Notes: generated by a model not told the origin, from the letters alone. A stretch of DNA of 64,000 nt from Symbiodinium natans (GCA_905221605.1 CAJNDS010001024.1:209501-273500), one strand, 5' to 3'. Shown: positions 46,478-59,190, numbered from the stretch's first letter. Made by a program: numbers and translations.

Positions 46478-49400
46478 CCTCGCCCAATTCTCAAGTCTCA
46501 GGCTCCGCCAACATGTTGATTTAAAAATCTGCCCCGGCTCAGGTTGGCCCCTGATCCTCTCACATGCAAGAATTAGTGGAATTTCCCCTGCAAGGCTAAA
46601 CGGCCCTGAGACACGCTAACAGGTGTCCTGAGGCCGGAACGGGAGCGCCCCGTTCCACCTGAAACACAGCTAGTGCATTTCAAGTTATAACGTCATTGAT
46701 ATTTGGTTTGCTGGAAGCCTCCTGCTTGTCATTTTTTACAGCAGCATCGGTGTCATGATTGTTGTGTGGTTTTGCTGCTTGCGGACTACCCATCAGAACC
46801 GCGTCCACTCGAACCCACTTTCAACCGGACCATGGCGCCTAGCAAAAGGCAGATCGCCGTGAGCAGCTCTAACGCGCAGGCAAGCCTCAAGCCAAAGCAT
46901 ACCACTCTGAGCTTTTTCCGTTTCTGAGAAACTAAGTATCAGGCTTGGGGTTCAGCAAGAATCACCGAACACCATGTTTCGCTGGAGGTGGTGTCTGCAC
47001 CCCAGAAGATTCGCTACACTGGTCCATTTCTCAGGACAATCCCGAACCTAGACTGTAAAGGCCCAAACACGACCTCTGTCCACCTGAGCTCCAAATGGTC
47101 ACTTCACTCAATTGGGGATCCCTTTTGGGGTTACCTTTATAAGGCGGCCCCTAGCAAAAAGGGACCATCATTCTAGAGCACTCAACCATACGTAAGTGCA
47201 GCTCCCAGGGCGCTGCTGCCACTCGCAGCAAGGGCGGCTGGCCGGAAGCCGCAGCGGCTCCATGGAGACCAGCCATGCCAAAGTCCACAGCCTCAGGAAG
47301 TGAAGTGCAGTTACATTAGTTACATTCTCACGTCCCTCTCTTCAAGGTGTTGGTCAGGTCTCTCCCGCTTTCTTCCTTTCGCACCAAACGACGGGTTTCT
47401 CTCTCTCTTTCTTCTTTCTTTGTTTTTGTTTCTTTCTCTCTCTCTCTCTCTCGATTTGTTTTTTGTCTTTCAAGGGTTTAAGGGATCCCCTAACAAAAGC
47501 CCAATCGTTCATTCACTAGGACTCGCTGGTTCTGTGCCTTCTCTGGCCGGCTACACCTGTAGCTTAGCGACTTTCTTGCCCTAGGATGCCCGACGCGCCA
47601 GGGAACAACAGCCAGCATCCCAAGCAAAGCTTTCCAGCTGCACGCCAGGCACTGAAATTGCAAACATCGCGCGTCTAAGATCGAGGACGATACCTGACAT
47701 GCAAGGGGTGTACATGTTGGACGGAAGAGAACAACTCATCGTTTTTCAGTCTGACTAAGGCAGGCTGAAAGAGCCGGCAGCATTCTTGATCAGTGTCTCT
47801 CACGTCGCCAAGGGTCAGCAGCGAGTGGCAGGCTCGGCCAATGTGCCTGAGACGGGGACTTCGACGTGCTGAGCATGTGCCACTTGCGTGATTGTTCTAG
47901 AAGTTCTACCCCTAACACCCGGCAACCCACACAGTGTGAAGGGACCGACCAGGCACTCAGACCCCCCTTGTTAGCCGACATGCCGACATACTCCAACTTC
48001 CATCCCCTTTGCCCTATACCAACATGCCACATCCTTATGCCAGAACATTTCTTCAATCGGGTGTGCGAATCAGATGCCCTTGGCAGTGCTTAAGCCACCG
48101 TGCAGCACTCAATGTCCACGGCCAAGGGCGAATCGGAGTGCTGAGCAGGGCTACCGTCCACCCGGCAACCGTGGCTCCACCGCAAAAAAAGAGAGAAAAG
48201 CACTCTCATCATTGTGTCAATTGTGTCATCCCAGATTCCCACCCCTGGCATCCCAATCCGTGTGACCGCCCCCCCAACTCCAGGCCTCAAGATCAATCCC
48301 TCCCGAACGAACCACTTGCAACGAGGAGCCGCTGTAGCGCTGCAGCTCTGTCCCAGCACTCATGGCGCTCATGGCGGTGCCGGGGAAGCCCAGCACAGTA
48401 TTTAGGCGGAGGGAGGGGGGGGGGGAATACTTAAGGCGCTCAGGAGATCTCTGCGCGTCGCGCCTGCCTACTCTGCTAGGTCACATGTGGCTCGTGCAAG
48501 GATTTGGCTAGGGAGGAGTGCAGTTAAGTTAAGACAAGTGAAGGAGACGCGGCCTTCCTACAAGTCTGTGGAGAAGTTCTTTCGAGGTCTTCGAGGTCTT
48601 CAACGTCTTCAAGAGCAACAAGGTGCCAGCAAAATGGCTTCGTTTCTCCAACCTGCGGGCATGATTATGAGAAAGTGTCTCCATGTTCCACCTTCCGTAC
48701 CAGAGGCAGCTAGAACATAAACTTGAGAGCATGTGTAAAACACCTGTAGACAGAGGAAGACCTGCATTGGAAACCAGAAGTCGGAAGGGCCCAGGCGATG
48801 ACGGCCTGGGCTTCGCTGCTAGTCTCGATCCACGATGCAACCTGCACAAGATTGCAACTAAGGCACGGTGACAAACTGTTTACGCTGCCTATACCAGCGG
48901 TGTGAATGGATGGTGCGTTTTGTATCCAAAGCGCGAACAGAGCCGGATGCCTTTCCATCGCTGTTCACGCCCGGGGCCGGATTCCTGGGCGCATCAGGTG
49001 ACAAGTATCTTCAGCATCTTCTGCTTCCGTACAGTAGTGATCACTAGTGGATCCCATGCTTTTTCAGTAGGTCCTCAGCCCTTGGCGAACCCGGACACGA
49101 GTCACAGCGGAAACCCGATGCCGGCACTCAGGCTGCGGCCCTGAGCCGAGAGGTCTCAGTGCCCCGGCTGGGTATGGCCTAGGCTTTGCAATGGTGGGTT
49201 CTTCGGGTGTCTCTTGAGGCTTCAAAATCACGGCTGGTTGTTGCGGCTGCGTTTGGTCACACACGTAAGTCCACTACCTACGCGCATGCCCCATGCCACA
49301 CGCAGGGACAGTAGTCCGGTCTTGCCAAGGTGCTCGAAGTCGTGGAGCCAGCCAAAGAGGGTGTAACCTTCGTTTTGCAAGGCACCACATCTGGCACGAG

Positions 49401-51123
49401 GCAGGTCAAATTGAACGACTCATCTGAGCAGGGCATGCGACCCCGAACTCGGAACACTGAGGGCTCCAGCGAAGTGGACTGCCCTCTTTCATCTCCGAGA
49501 CCTTTCCGGCTATTGGCGTGTTGCGGCCACACTACCGTGACGAGGTACTAGCCTGCAGTCCCATACACGCATAGCCCTCAGAATCAGGTTCCCTTGACTC
49601 CGAGAGCCAACTTATTGCTGCGATTGCTGGATATGGAAGAACCATTCTTGGCCCGCGGCTGCCTACAGGGGCCTACAGTAGGAATGTCAGAGCGCCTCCT
49701 ATACCGCGAAATGCTGAGACCATCACCCAATGTTCTCGAGGGACTGCGAAGGCCACGAGGGAATTGAACCTGGGCCCCGCTGGGTACAGAACTCAAGCAG
49801 AGAGAAAAGAGTCCAGTGCTTGACATCCAGGGGACAAGTTACGTTGTAGATTGCAGGAGGCGAGTGCTAAGGTATCTCATGAACAACATCAGAACCCAGC
49901 ATGCAAGCGCTCTCACCGAATGCCAGACCAAAACAGGCGTTAAGTAACCTGATATCATGATGACTATAGCCACGACCCATCAAGAAGTACGCATGCAACA
50001 CAGACGCATTCAGAGACTGACCTTGGATCTGAGACTCCTTGGGGCGGCACTCCGGGACGATGGCTTTGGGGCCGTCCTTTGCGCTCTGCCACGATCGCGG
50101 CTTACTGAGTCTCCCTCCCACGAGCAGATGTTGCGTTTTGAAATGGTGGCTTCGGCTACACCCCAGCACCACAAAACTCGTCCTGAAACTGTCATGTATG
50201 CTGAGTCGGGGTCCTCCATGTTGTCAACTAGACAACCACCAAAGTCAGCAGACCAATCCTGACCAAGCCATGGAGCAGCATTTCTTCAGCCCTCGAAGAC
50301 CTTAGGCCCTCTGACGACAAAGGACTCGAAGCCCTTGTGAAGCCCTCCTTCAGGCCTTTAAAGAATAAATCGTGGCGTGTGGTGCGAATCCTGAACCGGC
50401 CCTTGCAGCTCAGATCAGTTCTGCATCGACGGCCGGAATCCTGGAATCCTAAAACCATGAATGCAACACACAGATACGCAGGGCAAATGCTCAACTTCCT
50501 CAAGAAGGACTTTTTATTCCTGCCGCCCAGGTTTTTGTCCCAGTGGGCTGTGAAATCTAAGCACGACCACCCGCCGAACCCTGATCTCACAGGGCATACT
50601 TGCGTTGAGCGTTTGGGGTGTTGGGCCGTTTTAGTGCTTCCGGGCAGCATGTCTCCCATAGCCGATTTAGAAGAATTTCGTGACGAAACTTCAAGGGCCT
50701 TCAGGGATACTTGGTGGTGGGGTTCTCTAAGGGTGGGCACTCCAGGGACTCTTCTGCTTGTACGTGCGAAGGTGTGAAATGCATGTATGCATGCCTGCAC
50801 GCATGCATGTCGGCAAGGCTCTGTCGGCTTGGCAATGCCCTTCCAAGTCTTTCGCAGGGTTCGGATCGGTGTGAGGTACGGCAGAGTAGTTGACGGCTGC
50901 TTGAAGAGTACGTATGCTTGCAGCACACCCCAGGGAGGTAACTTGTAGCCTGCACTCCTCACCAAGCAAGTCTACATTGGATGCCGCCACTGGCTTTGAT
51001 TCATAAAGTAGTGCATGTGGCATATAGTCTGATTGACCCTAGAGTGCAGACTTGTACCTGGATCAAAACATCCAGCTCTGGATGCGCGATCCTGGAACTA
51101 GATGGTAGTGCGTGCTTGGACCC

Positions 51124-51188
51124 CCTAAACCCTAGATCCTAGACCCTAGACGCTAAACCCTGACCCCTGAACCCTAAACCCTCAACCC
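51124..51188. repeat. Degraded telomere-like tract
   Basis: CCCTAAA with many variants (CCCTAGA, CCTGAACCC). Confidence 0.8.
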
Positions 51189-51796
51189 AAACAAACCTGG
51201 AGGAAAGATGCCGTCACACCAGGATGGCACCCAAGAAAGCGTAACAGAAGATGGGTCGCTTAGCTTCTCCGGAAAGCCGACCCTGGATTAGATTACTCGT
51301 AAAAGTTATATCACTATATGAAAATATTGCATGTGTATATATATACACATGAAATATACATATTCATATTGCATTCCGCTATTGTCTTAGCATATATAGT
51401 ATCTTACATTTGATAATTGGCCCTTTCTTGTAGTATAATGTGTTTGCTATGATTTCCTTCTCACCTTGCTTTTGGCATCCCGGTGCTTTCTACCTCGCTT
51501 CTGCGCCTGTATGACAGGCTGGCAAGAAGGAGCTTGAGTTCGAGCTTTATTCTGCTCTTCAATCAGAACAGATACCTCAAGCATGGAGACTTGCGCGAAG
51601 CTCCAGGCGCAAGGGCCAACTCAACGAGAGGTGTTCCTAGGGGTTGCATACGCAAGATGCATGATTCATGATTCATGACGACTTGCGTGCCAGCGCTGGA
51701 TGCTTCCGAATTTCGCCGGCAAGCAGCTTTGTCCAATGAGATTGCCCTTACCTCGCAACCAATCCTTCAGACGCAGCTGCCTGCGCAGATTGCCAA

Positions 51797-51982
51797 TTAC
51801 ACCTTACCAGGTTTGCCATAGCTCTTGAAGGACGGGGATTCACGCAGAATCATCTGGGGATCCTGCGATCCCATAGCACTGATACAAACTTCTTTTGCGA
51901 CGACAAAAGTAGCTACTGGCAACCGGCATTGCGTCGGAACCGTCACGCCATCGTCAGCCTCAGGCATCTCGCCTGCTTCCAA
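51797..51982 (-). CDS. Candidate exon, unknown protein
   Basis: Minus-strand frame with EAGEMPEADDGVTVPTQCRL, then PVATFVVAKEVCISAMGSQ and DPQMILRESPSFKSYGKP. Protein-like; ends near a GGTAAGG that would be a typical GT donor. Family not recognised. Confidence 0.4.
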   Translation of the reverse strand: MEAGEMPEADDGVTVPTQCRLPVATFVVAKEVCISAMGSQDPQMILRESPSFKSYGKPGKV

Positions 51983-52272
51983 TCTCTGCTTCCAATGCGT
52001 ACATCAGTGGTGCACTAGGCACGTGGCAGTATGAGAAAGTAGACAGTTTCTTGAGACACTGTACTGCTTTGCCACCTCACATGCCTGGACGTGTCCTGCA
52101 ACTGTAATTAACCATGTGCATGTGCACCTCATAGGAACATCCAAGCATACGATGGTGCCTGTATTCAGTCGCTGTCATCAAACGCGGCGAAGCGACCGCC
52201 CCTCGCGGCAGAAACCCTGAGCACGGGGGTTCAGCAGGTGGGTCCAAACGCTCGCTCGGTTATGTTCTATGT

Positions 52273-52506
52273 TTAATGGGCGTTTACGTTTTTTGCGCAG
52301 TCTTTTGCTTCCCCACCTGTCCTAAAGCATGCCTCGCATTCTGTCGCATGTGGGCATTCGCAAATAGCCAAAAACAGCCTGTAGCAAACAGCGCAAGCTG
52401 GTGTTGCAATGGCGTTGGCTGACTCGTGCTCCTGAAAACTTAGCTTGCGACGCGGGGGCCGCGCTTTTCTGGTTCCTCCCGCCATCTGCAGTGAAGTATG
52501 GCACAT
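52273..52506 (-). CDS. Candidate cysteine-rich exon, unknown protein
   Basis: Minus-strand frame with a cluster of cysteines and a histidine: ACAVCYRLFLAICECPHAT then ECEACFRTGGEAKDC. The CxxC ... CxC ... CxxC spacing could bind metal. Short, and the borders are not established. Confidence 0.3.
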   Translation of the reverse strand: MCHTSLQMAGGTRKARPPRRKLSFQEHESANAIATPACAVCYRLFLAICECPHATECEACFRTGGEAKDCAKNVNAH

Positions 52507-52519
52507 TTCTAGACAACTA

Positions 52520-52735
52520 TCCTATTCGACTATTGTACGATTATACGATTATAGTAACATGGTTATATTACATTGTCATAATATATTCATATATCATAAT
52601 AAGGTTTTATCATATTATGATGCTTTCTACCATTCAATTTTTATGTCATTTTACTGTTACCTTATTCAAGATTCTATTATTCTATCATGCGATTGTTATA
52701 TTCAGTCATGGTATCAGCACATTGCCCCATGACTA
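52520..52735. other. AT-rich stretch
   Basis: About 215 bp of ATTATA/TTCTATT-rich sequence with no gene. Confidence 0.7.
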
Positions 52736-52821
52736 GTGTCTCAGCCCTCTCCTTTGCTGCGCCCGCTCGAAGAGTGCCTGCCAAGGGGGGAGAACGCCAA
52801 GGTTTGCGGTTTAGGGTCTAA

Positions 52822-52855
52822 CTTGGGATGTTCCCCCCTTACACTAACAGTGCTT
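52822..52855. mobile_element. Family A element, single terminus
   Basis: CTTGGGATGTTCCCCCCTTA followed by CACTAACAGT matches the left end of the family A elements, but no right end follows. It is a solo terminus or truncated copy. Confidence 0.6.
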
Positions 52856-53119
52856 CTCCGGAGTGGGGAGGGGGGCATGCGGGATTGTGGGCCTTTTTGG
52901 CTGCCGGAGCTTCGATCGCCATTGTTCAAGTTGAAAGAATCCCACAAATTTCCCTATTTGTCCATATTCAAAGTACCCTCCCCCTCCCCAAAAAACAAGA
53001 TTATTTTACTTCGAACATCCCCACCTTGCTCCTCGTCAAAAGGAAGGAGCGCAAATAAGATGTTCAAACAAAGGCACATTGATTCAAATACGCTTTCTTA
53101 GTTTTTGCTTGCAATTGGG

Positions 53120-53275
53120 GCTCTGGGGATGGGCACTCCAGGGAGACTCTGGGGTTGGGCACTCCAAGGAGTCTCTGAGGTTGGGCACTCCAGGCAGTCT
53201 CTAGGAGTAGACCGGGCGAGGAGAAGAGTTCCGGGCAAGGAGAAGAGTTCCGGGCGAGGAGAAGAGTTGAGTGTT
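53120..53275. repeat. Two adjacent minisatellites
   Basis: Three to four copies of a 26-30 bp unit with GTTGGGCACTCCA and GTCTCT are followed by three copies of about 20 bp with CCGGGCGAGGAGAAGAGTT. Confidence 0.85.
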
Positions 53276-53601
53276 CAATCTAACAACCCCACACCGAAGG
53301 TGGGGAACAAATCGAAAACCCAAGCCCACCCAAGTGTGCAGTGGGATGAAGGAAGCGGGAGGGAAGCCTTGGCTTCGTCCTCAGAAAGCTTTGGCCCACC
53401 CCGCTTCTGCTGGACGACCTGGCGCAAGGCCCGGAGACTCCAATACCCCTTAATTAAGGAACATTTCTTAAACCAGATAAAGGAACCCTATATGGTTCAA
53501 GGGATATTCCTTAATTGCGATGGCCTCTTTTTTACCTGGCCCTTGCGGGCTGCACATTGGGAGGAACCCTGCGCTGAAAGAATCAACCCCTGCATGTACA
53601 G

Positions 53602-53715
53602 GGCGATGTTCCCCCCCCTTATACTAAGAGTCCTGTTCTGAATAAGGATTATAGTAGGGGCTACTGTAATCCCTATTAAGGACTGTTAGCCTAACATAAG
53701 GGGGGAACCTCCCAA
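53602..53715. mobile_element. Short inverted-repeat element, family A, copy 4 (best preserved)
   Basis: About 114 bp. Left end GATGTTCCCCCCCCTTATAC then TAAGAGTCC. Right end GGACTGTTAGCCTAACATAA then GGGGGGAACCTCCC. The ends pair over about 30 bp. The middle is AT-rich (ATTATAGTAGGGGCTACTGTA). No ORF. Confidence 0.8.
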
Positions 53716-54526
53716 ACTACACAGGCCTAGCATCTTGGATTCCCAAGCACCGTACAATGCCAGGCCGAAATCAGATTGGCGGGTGGCGGGTTGACATTCA
53801 GGTCCCAATCTTATGGTACTGATCTTGGGCCATAAGCGTACCCTCTAGGTATCTAAGGGGACCAACACGGGCCCCTAGCCAGATCAATTGCAAGTGTTGC
53901 AGTGCATGGGCTCTTGAATCGCAAGTCTGTCGTCTTTTGTCCAAAAAACACATGCTCTTATGACCGCTGCAAGAGTGGACCCCATCTGAATGGGCAGCCT
54001 CTTCCGCCGACTTCTTGGAAGCGCCCCTGAGTATGACTCGTGGTGACACAATGGACTCGGGCTAACCACGTGGCTCCTTTAGGAAGAACCTGCGAGGATA
54101 TCTTCGACTCTGCTAGTTGACGCCTGGAATGGCTTATGATGGGTGCTTGACCGAAGTCAGTGCCAATGGTAAAGAAAACAAACAGGATCAGGTGCCTGTG
54201 TGAGGCCTGGGGCTTGCAACGGCTCAGAAGCCTGAATATCCTCTAGCCCCAGCTTGCGTAGAAACTCTCAAGTTGTCCAATTGTCTGATATTGCCGTATT
54301 CCGCAAAAGTTTGCCCTCATAGCCAGAGGTGTCTGACGTCCCTGCAAGTGCAGCAAAGTGGCTTTGGAGCTGCTGGTTGCCTTGCACAGGCGTAAGTGCA
54401 CAGCAGTCGCCCATCAAAGCATATAATAAGAGCTTTTGTGTAGTCTCTCTTCCCGGTCCCGTTTGCTGTCAAGCCAACAAGCACGATCCCAGGAGCAATC
54501 TCAAGACGCTCTCTTGCTTGCGACAG

Positions 54527-54781
54527 TCAAGGGCAACTGTTATAACTACCACCGCGTAAAGAGACAAGGGGCTTCTTCTTGTTTGCCTCGACCGCCGCCT
54601 TGCTTTGCCTTGTGGCGTTGTAGGATGTTGTAGGACCAAGATGACCCAGGTCTTGTAGCTTTCTGGAGGTCTCTGATAACTGTAATACGCATTCAGGGGT
54701 CGATTCCGCGACGATTGGGGATGGCACCAACAAAAAGCACAAATGGGAACTCCACGCGTCTCTGCATGCTGCAGCCTTCAC
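54527..54781 (-). CDS. Candidate 3'-terminal exon, unknown protein
   Basis: Minus-strand frame of 84 codons ending in a stop: ECVLQLSETSRKLQDLGHLG, then SYNATRQSKAAVEANKKKPL and VSLRGGSYNSCP. Protein-like and without repeats. It could be the end of a gene whose earlier exons include 54903-55240. Confidence 0.35.
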   Translation of the reverse strand: MKAAACRDAWSSHLCFLLVPSPIVAESTPECVLQLSETSRKLQDLGHLGPTTSYNATRQSKAAVEANKKKPLVSLRGGSYNSCP

Positions 54782-54902
54782 TCAAAGGCGTGACCCCTTC
54801 AGGCACGCGGCTCCTTTCGCCTTGCTGCCTCAGCCTGCAATTTTTGTGCGCAGGATGGGTTTGGGAAGTTGGGGGTTTAGGTTCCTGTTTTTTGCCTCCC
54901 GC

Positions 54903-55240
54903 CTAGCTGAACGTAAGTGCACTTCGCAGGGTGCATGACTGTATTTGGGGGGCGTGAAGCTCTGCAACAATCTGCCACACAACCACGGGTTCAGGGTTTT
55001 TATTCGGCTTGAGACTCCGAGAGGACACTTCCGTGGCTACTTCGGTCTTTGCATCTGGGTATTGTAACTTAAGTCCCCATCTAGATACACTCCTTATTCT
55101 GCAGTAGGATCCGTGCAAGACCACGACGCGCACATCGCAGGAAATAAGCCACTGTTCAGTTATTGTGCGATCTCCATCATACATGATGGGCATGAATGCT
55201 GCGCGGGACTGACTGAGCGAGCACACGAGTGTGTGCATGG
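54903..55240 (-). CDS. Candidate exon(s), unknown protein
   Basis: Part of a 174-codon minus-strand frame. The convincing section reads YDGDRTITEQWLISCDVRVV and later PVVVWQIVAELHAPQIQSC. A segment between them (KPNKNPEP) derives from a degraded telomere-like motif, so an intron may lie there. Family not recognised. Confidence 0.3.
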
Positions 55241-55792
55241 GGAATGCGTGGGACCTAACTTGAAAGAGAGCGCGCAATGGCGCATGGAGCGAATATTTGC
55301 GTGTTTCTCCTGAGCCCTCAACGCAAGATCGAACTCGTAGTTTGTGTGGACTGCCAAATAAATGAAGAGTCAAGAATTTAGAACAAACGCATGCGCGTCC
55401 CCACCTTCTTCGCCTCCACTTCCTCATCCGAAGCTTTGGCCTTCTTCCTTAGAGTGCTTTTGCACAGCCAAAAGCGGCAGCGAAGGCAGGGCGAAAGGAT
55501 CCTGGCACCTTCCGTCAGTTATCTATGAAGCACTCGTCCGCAATGGAGCCTGCCTTGCTGAACACAAGGCCGCTCGTTTCAGAACAGGACCCAAAGAGCG
55601 TGTATACACACCGACGTTCCAAAGGCAATGGGCACAACAGCTGCTGGCCCACACTGAACCCTAAACCCTAAAACCCTAAACCTCAAGCAAGGCATTCTGC
55701 TGCCATGCTGCTGCTTCTTGATGAGGATGGGCTCCTCCGCGGCCTCTCAGGCGTCTTAGTTCTTGGGCTTACTTGGGGGTTTCCCGACATTA

Positions 55793-55875
55793 AGGTACCT
55801 TATTGGGGTCCTTTTTCTAAGGGGATCCTACTATTTTGGGGGGGTCTCAGTGAGGGGTCCCTGATTTTGGGGAAT
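55793..55875. repeat. Dispersed short repeat, family C, copy 2
   Basis: Matches 36637-36700 through TACCTTATTGGGGTCCTTTT and the following TAAGGG-GATCC-TACTATTT segments. Confidence 0.55.
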
Positions 55876-55879
55876 CCCC

Positions 55880-56097
55880 ACACTTTGGGGCGAAGATGGC
55901 CAAAGACTTGGCATCCGCCGGGCCTTCAGGTCTTCGGCCGCCGGGGACTCGTCACTAAGGTTGTTCCTGGACTTGGCTTTCTTCTTCAGCGTCTTCCTGA
56001 GACTGGAAGCAGGCTTCAGATGCTCGGGCGCGCAGGCCGACCCAAACGGGAGGACTCTAAGTGCCTTCAGCATGTGAAGGGTCCTCTGAACTAGCAA
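55880..56097 (-). CDS. Candidate basic exon, unknown protein
   Basis: Minus-strand frame with LKPASSLRKTLKKKAKSRNN and LSDESPAAEDLKARRMPS. It is lysine-rich and could be a nuclear targeting or linker segment. It borders the family C repeat, where the frame becomes artefactual. Confidence 0.3.
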
Positions 56098-56099
56098 AT

Positions 56100-58200
56100 T
56101 CGTTGATGCCAGGTGCTGAGAGGCACCACTTAGAACAACCCCCGGGCCTCAGTCTGTCGACGCTCATTTCGTGTCTCTCAGGCTTGCCAGTGGCCCTACC
56201 TGTACCTTCTTGAAAAACCTACAGCAAAGCCAGAAAGCAACTGCCTCTTAGTTGGCGTATTACCCCGAAGAGCTGTAGGGCTAAAGCCGAGAAGCTTGGA
56301 TGGACCTGCCCTGTTTCTCGGGCATATGCCTTGGCCCACGTCAGATGCTGCTGTGGAATCTCACCCAAAGGGCCGCTCACAATCCCACATGTCTTATAAG
56401 GATATATAAGCTTCCAACAGCACTTGCAAACCTTTTTTCTGTGCCCGGCTCAAGCAGGTTGCTGCATGGGGTGCTACAAACAGTTTGCGGAAGAAAGACG
56501 ATTCCTGACCTGGCTTCAGAACATGTACCCGGACCCTTGTCCCATCAAACCTGCGAGCGGAGCTGCAGCAAAAGGCCAACGGAAGAATCACGACCACGGC
56601 AACGGCGGCCGCCAGGCCAGCGAGCATGGAGGGATTCAGGGAAACCTGCGGTTTGAACACATTTGTGAGCACAGGGCTTCTAGAGATGCTGAGGGTGCCT
56701 AAGGGTGCCTGGGTGGTGGAGACAGAGGACTACGTGATTGGCGGAGCCTACATGCTAGGACGCTGCGCCAATCTAAACCAGACCAACACAAAGCCCAAGT
56801 ACCGTGACCGACATTCGACCCACTGCTATTCCGGTCCCAGCCCCGATAAAGAAGCACGAAACCCAGCTTAAGCGCTTCAAACAGGCATCTGCAGGCAGCG
56901 AGATTTTGACCTCTTAGACTCAGGCTTTCATTGGTTCTCTCCAAGAGCGGTCTGCGGGGGGAGCAGATTCCAAAGAGGTCTGCCTCCAGCCCTGAGGAAG
57001 CGGCAGCGCTGTGCTGGGCTCTTACGAGGGGAGTTCTAGAATATAAACGGCTTGGTGCATCATGAAGGTCATGTCTCCTGTCTGCAGGGCACTGACTGAC
57101 TGACATCTGGTGGCAAGGACTTAGTACGACATAGTACGACCACAAGGACCAGCAAGCAAGCAGTAGAAAGAGCTCTTGTCATTCCAAGAGTTCATGGCGC
57201 TAATTGTGTTGTACGCATACCGGAAGGCGTCTCCACTCCGCCTGCGCCCCGCAGATCCGGGAAACTGCCAGCGCTCCCCCTTCAGAGGTGCCGCTGGAAC
57301 TTGGAGTGTAAACCCTAAACCCTAAACCCTTTTTGAGCAACGGACTTTGCAGGCTGTTTGCCGGCACCCTAAACCCTGAACCCCAAACCCTGTAAGCCCT
57401 ATAAACCCTAAAAACCCTAAAAACCCTAAACCCGAACCCCTTCGGATCCTCGGGGCCTTCAGATCCTGGCCCCATGATATCCCTGCAACCTTTGTGCAGG
57501 TCTTTCGCGCGGCGTTGGTCTACTCATGACCTGTGGACCATCCCCCCCCCCCCCCCCCATCCTGGGTCTCTGTCGGCTATGTCCTCCGTCATGAGCAGCC
57601 ATTGCTCACAGGTTCAGGCTGTTTCTTCTCCTCCACGGACCTGGCCAGACTTCTTCTGACATCAACCAGCATGGCTTCCGGCTCCCTGGATTGGGCTTCT
57701 ACTGATTCTCATGTGGAAGAGATGCAAACGGGATCCTCGACGCTTCATCGTCAAATTCCACACAGCTTGGCCTGCCTCCTGCGAGCGCGGAACCTGCGGC
57801 TGCTCATACATCAGCAGTCAGACCGAAACCCTATAAACCACCAACAGCAGCTTTCAGCCTCATGATAAGTTAAACTGGATGCTGCGCAGGCTGAACCTCC
57901 TGAGCCTCAAAACGACACTACCTGGAATCAGGGCTCATCAGGACTCGGTGGAACTGGCACTTCGTTATTGAGGCGTGGGTGCGTTTGGGAAGGCAATAAG
58001 CACTACACGTTATCACAAAGATGAACATAACAGCTATAAGAAGAAAAGAGCAAATAAGAAGATAACACACATGACACATCCAGAAATACATGTGGCTAGA
58101 AACACATTCGTGCTTCGTCAGTGTCGGTACAAGCTGCCACACTGTACATATGATGTCTGTCGCTATGTCCGTCTGACGCCATGTAGTTTATCAAGCTGTA
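56100..58200. other. Region without a recognised gene
   Basis: Both strands are open across 56394-56870. Minus reads a hydrophobic helix (MLAGLAAAVAVVVILPLAF) and plus reads VVETEDYVIGGAYMLGRC; I cannot choose. Telomere-like tracts lie at 57309-57331 and 57366-57437, and a C run at 57541-57558. Confidence 0.35.
57309..57437. repeat. Two telomere-like tracts
   Basis: CCCTAAA units at 57309-57331 and a longer tract at 57366-57437 with CCCTATAAA and CCCTAAAAA variants. Confidence 0.9.
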
Positions 58201-58203
58201 TAT

Positions 58204-58336
58204 TGGGATGCTCCCCCTTTTTCTTACAGTCCTGTTTGGGGATTATCATCGTGGGCACTCTCATCCCTTGGGGATTATCATCGTGGGCACTCTCATCCCT
58301 ACTCAGGACTGTCAGTATAAGGGGGAACTTCCCAAG
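58204..58336. mobile_element. Short inverted-repeat element, family A, copy 5 (internal duplication)
   Basis: Left end TTGGGATGCTCCCCCTTT then CTTACAGTCC. Right end GGACTGTCAGTATAAGGGGG then AACTTCCCAA. Between them a unit of about 31 bp (GGGGATTATCATCGTGGGCA and following bases) is duplicated in tandem, making this copy longer than its relatives. Confidence 0.8.
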
Positions 58337-58339
58337 CTG

Positions 58340-59190
58340 CACACGTTGAGTGACGTCCTGGAAATACGAGCGTCGCGCCTGAGGACGAGGAGAACCAACA
58401 GCGCCAAGGCAGCACGCAGGGCATACAGTTGCCAGCTTCCTTGGTGCAGGACTTCTGGGCATAAGAAGAACAACCTGGTCCCGTAGTCAACGGCTGAGAA
58501 CCTGTGAAGATACCAACTTTGCAGCGCCATCTGATGCACTTGCCCGGCTTCAACATCACAAAGGGCTTACTTAGGAGTTGGCAGTCGGTATATCTGTTGA
58601 GGGCTATAAGGGTCGCGAGTCGCCCGGTTGATCATAATCGGCCAAACCCATCAGTGGAAAAGACCTCACAACCACCCTGAACCATTCCCTCACCCTCGAA
58701 ATGTTCGGGATCTTCCTCCCCCCTCCCCCCCACAAGACCTGGGCCCCAAAGGGTGAAGGTGAGCCCCTTTCGCTTGGCTCCTGGGGGTCGCGGCTTGCAC
58801 ATGGGTTTAGGGAAGTTTAGGGGGCGGCGCAGGGTTTAGGGAAGCCCATGAGAAAGTGAGAAAGAGCCAAAGCCTTTTGCGATTCACTCAACAGTTGGTC
58901 AGGGGAGTCTTGTTTTCACGTTTCAAGGCCTGCGGATGGTCTTCGGGGATCTTCGGGGGCTTGGTTCAAAGCAGGGCCACTTCGCATCAGGAATTCTATA
59001 AACGTGCAGCCGCAAGGGATCCGTTTTTCTCTCTCTTGAACCAATCTTTAGAACCATTCCCACCCCCCCCCCCCGTGTGCAGCTTAAATAGGGTTTATTT
59101 GGAAGCTGGCACTCGTGTTCACAAGAGGAAAAAAGGCCCCAAAACGTATACTTATTTACAAGAGCCAACTTCCAAATAGACCCTATTTTA
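58340..59190. other. Region without a recognised gene
   Basis: Exon-like minus frame at 58345-58460 (VGSPRPQARRSYFQDVTQRV) beside the family A element. Otherwise C runs, short telomere-like pieces at 58803-58842, and no clear gene. Confidence 0.4.

Larger units (their letters stand above)
44800..51790. other. Region without a recognised gene
   Basis: Contains scattered exon-like frames on both strands. Examples are minus 46238-46477 (listed), minus 45584-45796, and plus 48487-48720, 49330-49551 and 50337-50777 (the last opposite a long minus frame, so neither is secure). Also present: a CT-rich run at 47396-47455, a G run at 48413-48425 and a degraded telomere-like tract at 51124-51188. Confidence 0.35.

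Noticed and set aside
50228-50965. 245-codon minus-strand ORF
   Set aside because: Long, but the plus strand is also open over 146 codons with equally protein-like content and no domain is recognisable on either. I could not choose a strand, so it is not listed as a gene.
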